Origin: Diadophis punctatus similis
Taxonomy: Eukaryota; Chordata; Lepidosauria; Squamata; Dipsadidae
DNA: 64,000 nt
Assembly (NCBI GenBank): GCA_023053685.1
Contig: JALIGW010000145.1
Coordinates: 353,064 to 417,063 of the forward strand
Direction: 5' to 3'
The number at the start of each line of letters is the position of its first letter. Position 1 is the stretch's first letter. The notes below the pieces were generated by a model. It did not search any database. It worked only from the letters and a program-made list of their open reading frames with translations, and had not been told where the DNA came from. The position numbers were made by a program, and so were the translations under genes. Shown piece by piece: positions 1-12,673 of the stretch.

Positions 1-166
1 CAAAAACATCACTTTTGACAAACACCTCAGAAATGAAAAAGAAACACATATTCCTGTTCCCCACGGGCTGGAAAGCCGAATTCTCGCTTGAATTTTGATT
101 CCGAGCCTACCCTGAAGAGCTAGCCCAAGGTCTAACACAGCATTCGCCTTATTTCTCAATTCAGCC
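1..166. repeat. Reference monomer and variant map
   Basis: I use this monomer for numbering. It has 73 G+C of 166 (44%), A-tracts at 2-6 and 36-40 and T-tracts at 13-16 and 93-96. An EcoRI site (GAATTC) lies at 78-83 and an NheI site (GCTAGC) at 119-124. Main variable positions across the array are: 10 (C/G), 40 (A/T/C), 45 (C/G), 64-66 (CGG, CGT, CAG, TGG, CAT or TGT), 77-78 (CG, TG or CA), 85-86, 90, 92, 96 (C/T), 102-109 (GAGCCTA, GACCTTT or GAGCTTT types), 120-121 (CT or AA), 126, 129 (G/A/T), 139 and 141 (AGC or GGA), and 151-161 (TTTCTC, GGATTC, GGACTC or GTTCTC types). Most monomers are combinations of these few alleles. Confidence 0.95.
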
Positions 167-454
167 CAAAAACATCACTTTTGACAAACACCTCAGAAAT
201 GAAAAAGAAACACATATTCCTGTTCCCCATGTGCTGGAAAGCCGAATTCTCGCTTGATTTTCGATTCCGAGCCTACCCTGAAGAGCTAGCCCAAAGTCTA
301 ACACAGCATTCGCCATAGGACTCAATACAGCCAAAAAACATGACTTTTGACAAACACCTCAGAAATGAAAATGAAACATATATTCCTGTTCCCCACAGGC
401 TGGAGAGCCGAATTCTCGCTTGATTTTTGATTCCGACCTTTCCCTGAAGAGGTA

Positions 455-2385
455 GCCCAAAGTCTAACACAGCATTCGCCTTAGGACTCAATACAGCCAA
501 AAAACATGACTTTTGACAAACACCTCAGAAATGAAAAAGAAAGACATATTCCTGTTCCCTACGTGCTGGAAAGCCAAATTCTCGCTTGATTTTCGATTCC
601 GAGCCTACCCTGAAGAGCTAGCCGAAAGTCTAACACAGCATTCGCCTTATTTCTCAATTCAGCCCAAAAACATCACTTTTGACAAACACCTCAGAAATGA
701 AAAAGAAAAAAATATTCCTGTTCCCCACGTGCTGGAAAGCCAAATTCTCGCTTGATTTTCGATTCCGAGCCTACCCTGAAGAGCTAGCCGAAAGTCTAAC
801 ACAGCATTCGCCTTAGGATTCAATTCAGCCCAAAAACATCACTTTTGACAAACACCTCAGAAATGAAAAAGAAACACATATTCCCGTTCCCCACAGGCTG
901 GAAAGCTGAATTCTCGCTTGATTTTCGATTCCGAGCCTACCCTGAAGAGCTAGGCCAAAGTCTAACACAGCATTCGCCTTAGGATTCAATTGTCCAAAAA
1001 CATCACTTTTGACAAACACCTCAGAAATGAAAAAGAAACACATATTCCTGTTCCCCACGTGCTGGAAAGCCAAATTCTCGCTTGATTTTCGATTCCGAGC
1101 CTACCCTGAAGAGCTAGCCCAAAGTCTAACACAGCATTCGCCTTAGGATTCAATTCAGCCCAAAAACATCACTTTTGACAAACACCTCAGAAATGAAAAA
1201 GAAACACATATTCCTGTTCCCCACAGGCTGGAAAGCCGAATTCTCGCTTGATTTTTGATTCCGAGCTTTCCCTGAAGAGAAAGCCCAATGTCTAACACGG
1301 AATTCGCCTTAGTTCTCAATTCAGCCCAAAAACATGACTTTTGACAAACACCTCAGAAATGAAAAAGAAACACATATTCCTGTTCCCCACGTGCTGGAAA
1401 GCTGAATTCTCGCTTGAATTTTGATTCCGAGCCTACCCTGAAGAGCTAGCCCAAAGTCTAACACAGCATTCGCCTTAGGATTCAATTCAGCCCAAAAACA
1501 TCACTTTTGACAAACACCTCAGAAATGAAAAAGAAACACATATTCCTGTTCCCCATGGGCTGGAAAGCCGAATTCTCGCTTGAATTTTGTTTTCGAGCCT
1601 ACCCTGAAGAGCTAGCCCAAGGTCTAACACAGCATTCGCCTTATTTCTCAATTCAGCCCAAAAACATCACTTTTGACAAACACCTCAGAAATGAAAAAGA
1701 AAGAAATATTCCTGTTCCCCACGTGCTGGAAAGCCAAATTCTCGCTTGATTTTCGATTCCGAGCCTACCCTGAAGAGCTAGCCCAAAGTCTAACACAGCA
1801 TTCGCCTTAGGACTCAATTCAGTCCAAAAACATCACTTTTGACAAACACCTCAGAAATGAAAATGAAACACATATTCCTATTCCCCACAGGCTGGAAAGC
1901 CGAATTCTCGCTTGATTTTTGATTCCGACCTTTCCCTGAAGAGCTAGCCTAATGTATAACACGGAATTCGCCTTAGTTCTCAATTCAGCCAAAAAACATC
2001 ACTTTTGACAAACACATCAGAAATGAAAAAGAAACACATATTCCTGTTCCCCACGTGCTGGAAAGCTGAATTCTCGCTTGAATTTTGATTCCCAGCCTAC
2101 CCTGAAGAGCTAGCCCAAAGTCTAACACAGCATTCGCCTTAGGACTCAATACAGCCAAAAAACATGACTTTTGACAAACACCTCAGAAATGAAAATGAAA
2201 CACATATTCCTGTTCCCCACAGGCTGGAAAGCCGAATTCTCGCTTGATTTTTGATTCCGACCTTTCCCTGAAGAGCTAGCCCAATGTCTAACACGGAATT
2301 CGCCTTAGTTCTCAATTCAGCCAAAAAACATCACTTTTGACAAACACCTCAGAAATGAAAAAGAAACACATATTCCTGTTCCCCA
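455..2385. repeat. Segment copied again at about 10743-12673
   Basis: This 1.93-kb stretch matches the sequence 10288 bases downstream (62 monomers minus 4 bp) almost base for base. The shared stretch includes a CCTACGTGC variant near 586, a GTCC short monomer at 987-995, and a rare TTTTGTTTTCGAG variant near 1590. Differences seen include AAAAAAATATT versus AAAGAAATATT near 708 and CACATATT versus CACAGATT near 1371. The match stops where GGTAGC (left) and CACATG versus CACGTG (right) begin a run of mismatches. The copies are far apart, so this is a displaced or secondarily separated duplication, not a simple tandem one. Confidence 0.85.
987..995. repeat. 164-bp monomer marker CAATTGTCC; eight copies in the window
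   Basis: Where most monomers read CAATTCAGCCC, this one reads CAATTGTCC and is 2 bp shorter. The others are at 11275-11283, 20901-20909, 24053-24061, 25047-25055, 25543-25551, 27367-27375 and 27863-27871; there is none after 27871. Several follow a GAGCTAGGCC variant. The spacings (10288, 3152, 2320) equal the large duplication offsets, so most of the eight descend from a few events by block copying. They also explain why those offsets are not exact multiples of 166. Confidence 0.92.
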
Positions 2386-5300
2386 CATGCTGGAAAGCCG
2401 AATTCTCGCTTGATTTTTGATTCCGACCTTTCCCTGAAGAGCTAGCCCAAGGTCTAACACAGCATTCGCCTTAGGATTCCATTCAGCCCAAAAACATCAC
2501 TTTTGACAAACACCTCAGAAATGAAAAAGAAAGACATATTCCTGTTCCCCACGTGCTGGAAAGCCAAATTCTCGCTTGATTTTCGATTCCGAGCCTACCC
2601 TGAAGAGCTAGCCGAAAGTCTAACACAGCATTCGTCTTAGGATTCAATTCAGCCCAAAAACATCACTTTTGACAAACACCTCAGAAATGAAAAAGAAACA
2701 CATATTCCTGTTCCCCACGGGCTGGAAAGCCGAATTCTCGCTTGAATTTTGATTCCGAGCCTACCCTGAAGAGCTAGCCCAAGGTCTAACACAGCATTCG
2801 CCTTATTTCTCAATTCAGCCCAAAAACATCACTTTTGACAAACACCTCAGAAATGAAAAAGAAACACATATTCCTGTTCCCCACAGGCTGGAAAGCCGAA
2901 TTCTCGCTTGATTTTTGATTCCGAGCCTACCCTGAAGAGCTAGCCGAAAGTCTAACACAGCATTCGCCTTAGGATTCAATTCAGCCCAAAAACATCACTT
3001 TTGACAAACACCTCAGAAATGAAAAAGAAACACATATTCCTGTTCCCCACGGGCTGGAAAGCCGAATTCTCGCTTGATTTTCGATTCCGAGCCTACCCTG
3101 AAGAGCTAGCCCAAAGTCTAACACAGCATTCGCCTTAGGACTCAATACAGCCAAAAAACATGACTTTTGACAAACACCTCAGAAATGAAAATGAAACACA
3201 TAATCCTGTTCCCCACAGGCTGGAAAGCCGAATTCTCGCTTGATTTTTGATTCCGACCTTTCCCTGAAGAGCTAGCCCAATGTCTAACACGGAATTCGCC
3301 TTAGTTCTCAATTCAGCCAAAAAACATCACTTTTGACAAACACCTCAGAAATGAAAAAGAAACACATATTCCTGTTCCCCACATGCTGGAAAGCCGAATT
3401 CTCGCTTGATTTTTGATTCCGACCTTTCCCTGAAGAGCTAGCCCAAGGTCTAACACAGCATTCGCCTTAGGATTCCATTCAGCCCAAAAACATCACTTTT
3501 GACAAACACCTCAGAAATGAAAAAGAAAGACATATTCCTGTTCCCCACGTGCTGGAAAGCCAAATTCTCGCTTGATTTTCGATTCCGAGCCTACCCTGAA
3601 GAGCTAGCCGAAAGTCTAACACAGCATTCGTCTTAGGATTCAATTCAGCCCAAAAACATCACTTTTGACAAACACCTCAGAAATGAAAAAGAAACACATA
3701 TTCCTGTTCCCCACGGGCTGGAAAGCCGAATTCTCGCTTGAATTTTGATTCCGAGCCTACCCTGAAGAGCTAGCCCAAGGTCTAACACAGCATTCGCCTT
3801 ATTTCTCAATTCAGCCCAAAAACATCACTTTTGACAAACACCTCAGAAATGAAAAAGAAACACATATTCCTGTTCCCCACAGGCTGGAAAGCCGAATTCT
3901 CGCTTGATTTTTGATTCCGAGCTTTCCCTGAAGAGAAAGCCCAATGTCTAACACGGAATTCGCCTTAGTTCTCAATTCAGCCCAAAAACATGACTTTTGA
4001 CAAACACCTCAGAAATGAAAAAGAAACACATATTCCTGTTCCCCACGTGCTGGAAAGCTGAATTCTCGCTTGAATTTTGATTCCGAGCCTACCCTGAAGA
4101 GCTAGCCCAAAGTCTAACACAGCATTCGCCTTAGGATTCAATTCAGCCCAAAAACATCACTTTTGACAAACACCTCAGAAATGAAAAAGAAACACATATT
4201 CCTGTTCCCCATGGGCTGGAAAGCCGAATTCTCGCTTGAATTTTGTTTTCGAGCCTACCCTGAAGAGCTAGCCCAAGGTCTAACACAGCATTCGCCTTAT
4301 TTCTCAATTCAGCCCAAAAACATCACTTTTGACAAACACCTCAGAAATGAAAAAGAAAGAAATATTCCTGTTCCCCACGTGCTGGAAAGCCAAATTCTCG
4401 CTTGATTTTCGATTCCGAGCCTACCCTGAAGAGCTAGCCCAAAGTCTAACACAGCATTCGCCTTAGGACTCAATTCAGTCCAAAAACATCACTTTTGACA
4501 AACACCTCAGAAATGAAAATGAAACACATATTCCTATTCCCCACAGGCTGGAAAGCCGAATTCTCGCTTGATTTTTGATTCCGACCTTTCCCTGAAGAGC
4601 TAGCCTAATGTATAACACGGAATTCGCCTTAGTTCTCAATTCAGCCAAAAAACATCACTTTTGACAAACACATCAGAAATGAAAAAGAAACACATATTCC
4701 TGTTCCCCACGTGCTGGAAAGCTGAATTCTCGCTTGAATTTTGATTCCCAGCCTACCCTGAAGAGCTAGCCCAAAGTCTAACACAGCATTCGCCTTAGGA
4801 CTCAATACAGCCAAAAAACATGACTTTTGACAAACACCTCAGAAATGAAAATGAAACACATATTCCTGTTCCCCACAGGCTGGAAAGCCGAATTCTCGCT
4901 TGATTTTTGATTCCGACCTTTCCCTGAAGAGCTAGCCCAATGTCTAACACGGAATTCGCCTTAGTTCTCAATTCAGCCCAAAAACATCACTTTTGACAAA
5001 CACCTCAGAAATGAAAAAGAAACACATATTCCTGTTCCCCACATGCTGGAAAGCCGAATTCTCGCTTGATTTTTGATTCCGACCTTTCCCTGAAGAGCTA
5101 GCCCAAGGTCTAACACAGCATTCGCCTTAGGATTCCATTCAGCCCAAAAACATCACTTTTGACAAACACCTCAGAAATGAAAAAGAAAGACATATTCCTG
5201 TTCCCCACGTGCTGGAAAGCCAAATTCTCGCTTGATTTTCGATTCCGAGCCTACCCTGAAGAGCTAGCCGAAAGTCTAACACAGCATTCGTCTTAGGATT

Positions 5301-5937
5301 CAATTCAGCCCAAAAACATCACTTTTGACAAACACCTCAGAAATGAAAAAGAAACACATATTCCTGTTCCCCACGGGCTGGAAAGCCGAATTCTCGCTTG
5401 AATTTTGATTCCGAGCCTACCCTGAAGAGCTAGCCCAAGGTCTAACACAGCATTCGCCTTATTTCTCAATTCAGCCCAAAAACATCACTTTTGACAAACA
5501 CCTCAGAAATGAAAAAGAAACACATATTCCTGTTCCCCACAGGCTGGAAAGCCGAATTCTCGCTTGATTTTTGATTCCGAGCCTACCCTGAAGAGCTAGC
5601 CGAAAGTCTAACACAGCATTCGCCTTAGGATTCAATTCAGCCCAAAAACATCACTTTTGACAAACACCTCAGAAATGAAAAAGAAACACATATTCCTGTT
5701 CCCCACGGGCTGGAAAGCCGAATTCTCGCTTGATTTTCGATTCCGAGCCTACCCTGAAGAGCTAGCCCAAAGTCTAACACAGCATTCGCCTTAGGACTCA
5801 ATACAGCCAAAAAACATGACTTTTGACAAACACCTCAGAAATGAAAATGAAACACATAATCCTGTTCCCCACAGGCTGGAAAGCCGAATTCTCGCTTGAT
5901 TTTTGATTCCGACCTTTCCCTGAAGAGCTAGCCCAAA
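1152..5937. repeat. 16-monomer duplication, offset 2656 bp
   Basis: Bases about 1152-3281 match about 3808-5937 at an offset of exactly 16 monomers. Shared rare markers include the TTTTGTTTTCGAG monomer (near 1590 and 4246), AGCCTAATGTATAAC (near 1947 and 4603) and GATTCCCAGCC (near 2089 and 4745). Some 526 bases between the copies (3282-3807) are not part of the match; they belong to the nested 6-monomer repeat. The pair shows duplication of a multi-monomer block by unequal exchange. Confidence 0.85.
2098..3922. repeat. 6-monomer duplication, offset 996 bp
   Basis: Bases about 2098-2926 correspond to about 3094-3922 with a 996-bp shift, six monomers. Both carry GACTCAATACAG followed by a GGAATTCGCC monomer, a CACATG monomer and an ATTCGTCTTAG monomer. 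One visible difference is CATATTCC near 2193 against CATAATCC near 3189. It lies inside the 16-monomer duplication, so two rounds of amplification overlap here. Confidence 0.8.
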
Positions 5938-7119
5938 GTCTAACACAGCATTCGCCTTAGGACTCAATGCAGCCAAAAAACATGACTTTTGACAAACACC
6001 TCAGAAATGAAAATGAAACACATATTCCTGTTCCCCACAGGCTGGAAACCCGAATTCTCGCTTGATTTTTCATTCCGAGCTTTCCCTGAAGAGAAAGCCC
6101 AATGTCTAACACGGAATTCGCCTTAGTTCTCAATTCAGCCCAAAAACATCACTTTTGACAAACACCTCAGAAATGAAAAAGAAACACATATTCCTGTTCC
6201 CCACATGCTGGAAAGCCGAATTCTCACTTGATTTTTGATTCCGACCTTTCCCTGAAGAGCTAGCCCAAGGTCTAACACAGCATTCGCCTTAGGATTCCAT
6301 TCAGCCCAAAAACATCACTTTTGACAAACACCTCAGAAATGAAAAAGAAAGACATATTCCTGTTCCCCACGTGCTGGAAAGCCAAATTCTCGCTTGATTT
6401 TCGATTCCGAGCCTACCCTGAAGAGCTAGCCGAAAGTCTAACACAGCATTCGTCTTAGGATTCAATTCAGCCCAAAAACATCACTTTTGACAAACACCTC
6501 AGAAATGAAAAAGAAACACATATTCCTGTTCCCCACGGGCTGGAAAGCCGAATTCTCGCTTGAATTTTGATTCCGAGCCTACCCTGAAGAGCTAGCCCAA
6601 GGTCTAACACAGCATTCGCCTTATTTCTCAATTCAGCCCAAAAACATCACTTTTGACAAACACCTCAGAAATGAAAAAGAAACACATATTCCTGTTCCCC
6701 ACAGGCTGGAAAGCCGAATTCTCGCTTGATTTTTGATTCCGAGCCTACCCTGAAGAGCTAGCCGAAAGTCTAACACAGCATTCGCCTTAGGATTCAATTC
6801 AGCCCAAAAACATCACTTTTGACAAACACCTCAGAAATGAAAAAGAAACACATATTCCTGTTCCCCACGGGCTGGAAAGCCGAATTCTCGCTTGATTTTC
6901 GATTCCGAGCCTACCCTGAAGAGCTAGCCCAAAGTCTAACACAGCATTCGCCTTAGGACTCAATACAGCCAAAAAACATGACTTTTGACAAACACCTCAG
7001 AAATGAAAATGAAACACATAATCCTGTTCCCCACAGGCTGGAAAGCCGAATTCTCGCTTGATTTTTGATTCCGACCTTTCCCTGAAGAGCTAGCCCAAAG
7101 TCTAACACAGCATTCGCCT
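4934..7119. repeat. 7-monomer duplication, offset 1162 bp
   Basis: Bases about 4934-5957 match about 6096-7119 at seven monomers. Both contain the same order of CACATG, GATTCCATTCAG, ATTCGTCTTAG and CATAATCC monomers. A CTCGCTTG to CTCACTTG change near 6226 separates them, a CpG-to-CpA type difference. The intervening monomer has CTGGAAACCCG near 6045 with TTTCATTCCG just downstream, a private pair reused near 12840 and 17160. Confidence 0.8.
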
Positions 7120-8525
7120 TAGGATTCAATTCAATCCAAAAACATCACTTTTGACAAACACCTCAGAAATGAAAAAGAAACACATATTCCTGTTCCCCAC
7201 GTGCTGGAAAGCCGAATTCTCGCTTGATTTTCGATTCCGAGCCTACCCTGAAGAGCTAGCCCAAAGTCTAACACAGCATTCGCCTTAGGACTCAATACAG
7301 CCAAAAAACATGACTTTTGACAAACACCTCAGAAATGAAAATGAAACACATATTCCTGTTCCCCACAGGCTGGAAAGCCAACTTCTCGCTTGATTTTTGA
7401 TTCCGACCTTTCCCTGAAGAGCTAGCCCAAAGTCTAACACAGCATTCGCCTTAGGACGCAATACAGCCAAAAAACATGACTTTTGACAAACACATCAGAA
7501 ATGAAAATGAAACACATATTCCTGTTCCCCACAGGCTGGAAAGCTGAATTCTCGCTTTATTTTCGATTCCGAGCCTACCCTGAAGAGCTAGCCCAAAGTC
7601 TAACACAGCATTCGCCTTAGGATTCAATTCAGTCCAAAAACATCACTTTTCACAAACACCTCAGAAATGAAAATGAAACACATATTCCTGTTCCCCACAG
7701 GCTGGAAAGCCGAATTCTCGCTTGATTTTTGATTCCGACCTTTCCCTGAAGAGCTAGCCCAAGGTCTAAGACAGCATTCGCCTTATTTCTCAATTCAGCA
7801 CAAAAACATCACTTTTGAAAAACACCTCAGAAATGAAAAAGAAACACATATTCCTGTTCCCCACGGGCTGGAAAGCCGAATTCTCACTTTATTTTCGATT
7901 CCGAGCCTACCCTGAAGAGCTAGCCCAAAGTCTAACACAGCATTCGCCTTAGGATTCAATTCAGTCCAAAACCATCACTTTTGACAAACACCTCAGAAAT
8001 GAAAATGAAACACATATTCCTGTTCCCCACAGGCTGGAAAGCCGAATTCTCGCTTGATTTTTGATTCCGAGCTTTCCCTGAAGAGAAAGCCCAATGTCTA
8101 ACACGGAATTCGCCTTAGTTCTCAATTCAGCCCAAAAACATCACTTTTGACAAACACCTCAGAAATGAAAAAGAAACACATATTCCTGTTCCCCACGGGC
8201 TGGAAAGCCGAATTCTCGCTTGATTTTTGATTCCGACCTTTCCCTGAAGAGCTAGCCCAAGGTGTAACACAGCATTCGCCTTAGGATTCCATTCAGCCCA
8301 AAAACATCACTTTTGACAAACACCTCAGAAATGAAAAAGAAAGACATATTCCTGTTCCCCATGTGCTGGAAAGCCAAATTCTTGCTTGATTTTCGATTCC
8401 GAGCCTACCCTGAAGAGCTAGCCGAAAGTCTAACACAGCATTCGCCTTAGGATTCAATTCAGCCCAAAAACATCACTTTTGACAAACACCTCAGAAATGA
8501 AAAAGAAACACATATTCCTGTTCCC
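5940..8525. repeat. Segment copied again at about 12742-15327
   Basis: This 2.58-kb block recurs 6802 bases downstream (41 monomers minus 4 bp). Diagnostic shared variants are CAATGCAGCC (5969 and 12771), CTTTTCACAAAC (near 7646 and 14448), AAAACCATCAC (near 7968 and 14770) and CATGTGCTGG with TTCTTGCTTG (near 8370 and 15172). A GAGCTTT versus AACCTTT difference near 8070 and CGCCTTAG versus CGCATTAG near 8446 are exceptions. The downstream copy was then duplicated again inside the 26-monomer unit. Confidence 0.85.
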
Positions 8526-10742
8526 CACGGGCTGGAAAGCCGAATTCTCGCTTGAATTTTGATTCCGAGCCTACCCTGAAGAGCTAGCCAAGGTCTAACA
8601 CAGCATTCGCCTTATTTCTCAATTCAGCCCAAAAACATCACTTTTGACAAACACCTCAGAAATGAAAAAGAAACACATATTCCTGTTCCCCACGTGCTGG
8701 AAAGCCGAATTCTCGCTTGATTTTCGATTCCGAGCCTACCCTGAAGAGCTAGCCCAAAGTCTAACACAGCATTCGCCTTAGGACTCAATACAGCCAAAAA
8801 ACATGACTTTTGACAAACACCTCAGAAATGAAAAAGAAACACATATTCCTGTTCCCCACGTGCTGGAAAGCCGAATTCTCGCTTGAATTTTGATTCGAGC
8901 CTACCCTGAAGAGCTAGCCCAAAGTCTAACACAGCATTCGCCTTAGGACTCAATACAGCCAAAAAACATGACTTTTGACAAACACCTCAGAAATGAAAAT
9001 GAAACACATATTCCTGTTCCCCACAGGCTGGAAAGCCGAATTCTCGCTTGATTTTTGATTCCGACCTTTCCATGAAGAGCTAGCCCAAGGTCTAAGACAG
9101 CATTCGCCTTATTTCTCAATTCAGCACAAAAACATCACTTTTGACAAACACCTCAGAAATGAAAAAGAAACACATATTCCTGTTCCCCACGGGCTGGAAA
9201 GCCGAATTCTCACTTTATTTTCGATTCCGAGCCTACCCTGAAGAGCTAGCCCAAAGTCTAACACAGCATTCGCCTTAGGATTCAATTCAGTCCAAAAACA
9301 TCACTTTTGACAAACACCTCAGAAATGAAAATGAAACACATATTCCTGTTCCCCACAGGCTGGAAAGCCGAATTCTCTCTTGATTTTTGATTCCAACCTT
9401 TCCCTGAAGAGCTAGCCCAAAGTCTAACACAGCATTCGCCTTAGGACTCAATACAGCCAAAAAACATGACTTTTGACAAACACCTCAGAAATGAAAATGA
9501 AACACATATTCCTGTTCCCCACAGGCTGGAAAGCCGAATTCTCGTTTGATTTTTGATTCTGAGCTTTCCCTGAAGAGAAAGCCCAATGTCTAACACGGAA
9601 TTCGCCTTAGTTCTCAATTCAGCCCAAAAACATCAATTTTGACAAACACCTCAGAAATGAAAAAGAAACACATATTCCTGTTCCCCACGTGCTGGAAAGC
9701 TGAATTCTCGCTTGAATTTTGATTCCGAGCCTACCCTGAAGAGCTAGCCCAAAGTCTAACACAGCATTCGCCTTAGGACTCAATACAGCCAAAAAACATG
9801 ACTTTTGACAAACACCTCAGAAATGAAAATGAAACACATATTCCTGTTCCCCACAGGCTGGAAAGCCGAATTCTCGCTTGATTTTTGATTCCGAGCTTTC
9901 CCTGAAGAGAAAGCCCAATGTCTAACACGGAATTCGCCTTAGTTCTCAATTCAGCCCAAAAACATCACTTTTGACAAACACCTCAGAAATGAAAAAGAAA
10001 CACATATTCCTGTTCCCCACGGGCTGGAAAGCCGAATTCTCGCTTGATTTTTGATTCCGACCTTTCCCTGAAGAGCTAGCCCAAGGTGTAACACAGCATT
10101 CGCCTTAGGATTCCATTCAGCCCAAAAACATCACTTTTGACAAACACCTCAGAAATGAAAAAGAAAGACATATTCCTGTTCCCCATGTGCTGGAAAGCCA
10201 AATTCTCGCTTGATTTTCGATTCCGAGCCTACCCTGAAGAGCTAGCCGAAAGTCTAACACAGCATTCGCCTTAGGATTCAATTCAGCCCAAAAACATCAC
10301 TTTTGACAAACACCTCAGAAATGAAAAAGAAACACATATTCCTGTTCCCCACGGGCTGGAAAGCCGAATTCTCGCTTGAATTTTGATTCCGAGCCTACCC
10401 TGAAGAGCTAGCCCAAGGTCTAACACAGCATTCGCCTTATTTCTCAATTCAGCCCAAAAACATCACTTTTGACAAAAACCTCAGAAATGAAAAAGAAACA
10501 CATATTCCTGTTCCCCACGGGCTGGAAAGCCGAATTCTCGCTTGATTTTTGATTCCGACCTTTCCCTGAAGAGCTAGCCCAAGGTCTAACACAGCATTCG
10601 CCTTAGGATTCAATTCAGCCCAAAAACATCACTTTTGACAAACACCTCAGAAATGAAAAAGAAACACATATTCCTGTTCCCCACGGGCTGGAAAGCCGAA
10701 TTCTCGCTTGATTTTTGATTCCGACCTTTCCCTGAAGAGCTA
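8526..10742. repeat. Mixed monomers with two single-base deletions
   Basis: This stretch holds ordinary 166-bp monomers apart from two 165-bp ones: GAGCTAGCCAAGG, missing one C, near 8588, and GATTCGAGCC, missing one C, near 8896. These restore nothing and look like private replication errors. An AAGGTCTAAGACAG variant near 9092 repeats one at 7766, eight monomers minus 2 bp upstream. The part at about 9540-10039, with GATTCTGAGC and CATCAATTTTG, is repeated at about 15348-15847 (35 monomers minus 2 bp). Nothing but satellite is present. Confidence 0.8.
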
Positions 10743-12673
10743 GCCCAAAGTCTAACACAGCATTCGCCTTAGGACTCAATACAGCCAAAAAACATGACTT
10801 TTGACAAACACCTCAGAAATGAAAAAGAAAGACATATTCCTGTTCCCTACGTGCTGGAAAGCCAAATTCTCGCTTGATTTTCGATTCCGAGCCTACCCTG
10901 AAGAGCTAGCCGAAAGTCTAACACAGCATTCGCCTTATTTCTCAATTCAGCCCAAAAACATCACTTTTGACAAACACCTCAGAAATGAAAAAGAAAGAAA
11001 TATTCCTGTTCCCCACGTGCTGGAAAGCCAAATTCTCGCTTGATTTTCGATTCCGAGCCTACCCTGAAGAGCTAGCCGAAAGTCTAACACAGCATTCGCC
11101 TTAGGATTCAATTCAGCCCAAAAACATCACTTTTGACAAACACCTCAGAAATGAAAAAGAAACACATATTCCCGTTCCCCACAGGCTGGAAAGCTGAATT
11201 CTCGCTTGATTTTCGATTCCGAGCCTACCCTGAAGAGCTAGGCCAAAGTCTAACACAGCATTCGCCTTAGGATTCAATTGTCCAAAAACATCACTTTTGA
11301 CAAACACCTCAGAAATGAAAAAGAAACACATATTCCTGTTCCCCACGTGCTGGAAAGCCAAATTCTCGCTTGATTTTCGATTCCGAGCCTACCCTGAAGA
11401 GCTAGCCCAAAGTCTAACACAGCATTCGCCTTAGGATTCAATTCAGCCCAAAAACATCACTTTTGACAAACACCTCAGAAATGAAAAAGAAACACATATT
11501 CCTGTTCCCCACAGGCTGGAAAGCCGAATTCTCGCTTGATTTTTGATTCCGAGCTTTCCCTGAAGAGAAAGCCCAATGTCTAACACGGAATTCGCCTTAG
11601 TTCTCAATTCAGCCCAAAAACATGACTTTTGACAAACACCTCAGAAATGAAAAAGAAACACAGATTCCTGTTCCCCACGTGCTGGAAAGCCGAATTCTCG
11701 CTTGAATTTTGATTCCGAGCCTACCCTGAAGAGCTAGCCCAAAGTCTAACACAGCATTCGCCTTAGGATTCAATTCAGCCCAAAAACATCACTTTTGACA
11801 AACACCTCAGAAATGAAAAAGAAACACATATTCCTGTTCCCCATGGGCTGGAAAGCCGAATTCTCGCTTGAATTTTGTTTTCGAGCCTACCCTGAAGAGC
11901 TAGCCCAATGTCTAACACAGCATTCGCCTTATTTCTCAATTCAGCCCAAAAACATCACTTTTGACAAACACCTCAGAAATGAAAAAGAAAGAAATATTCC
12001 TGTTCCCCACGTGCTGGAAAGCCAAATTCTCGCTTGATTTTCGATTCCGAGCCTACCCTGAAGAGCTAGCCCAAAGTCTAACACAGCATTCGCCTTAGGA
12101 CTCAATTCAGTCCAAAAACATCACTTTTGACAAACACCTCAGAAATGAAAATGAAACACATATTCCTATTCCCCACAGGCTGGAAAGCCGAATTCTCGCT
12201 TGATTTTTGATTCCGACCTTTCCCTGAAGAGCTAGCCTAATGTATAACACGGAATTCGCCTTAGTTCTCAATTCAGCCAAAAAACATCACTTTTGACAAA
12301 CACTTCAGAAATGAAAAAGAAACACATATTCCTGTTCCCCACGTGCTGGAAAGCTGAATTCTCGCTTGAATTTTGATTCCCAGCCTACCCTGAAGAGCTA
12401 GCCCAAAGTCTAACACAGCATTCGCCTTAGGACTCAATACAGCCAAAAAACATGACTTTTGACAAACACCTCAGAAATGAAAATGAAACACATATTCCTG
12501 TTCCCCACAGGCTGGAAAGCCGAATTCTCGCTTGATTTTTGATTCCGACCTTTCCCTGAAGAGCTAGCCCAATGTCTAACACGGAATTCGCCTTAGTTCT
12601 CAATTCAGCCAAAAAACATCACTTTTGACAAACACCTCAGAAATGAAAAAGAAACACATATTCCTGTTCCCCA
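10743..12673. repeat. Second copy of the 455-2385 segment
   Basis: This stretch is nearly identical to 455-2385 and carries the same order of rare monomer variants, including the 164-bp GTCC monomer at 11275-11283. Its right-hand part, from about 11770, is also the start of the 26-monomer tandem unit. One ancestral stretch has therefore been copied both to a distance and locally. Confidence 0.85.

Noticed and set aside
1..166. Internal hairpin in the monomer
   Set aside because: Only short complementary pieces were found (for example CTCG at 83-86 with CGAG at 102-105, four base pairs) plus 6-bp restriction palindromes. This is too little to claim a structure.
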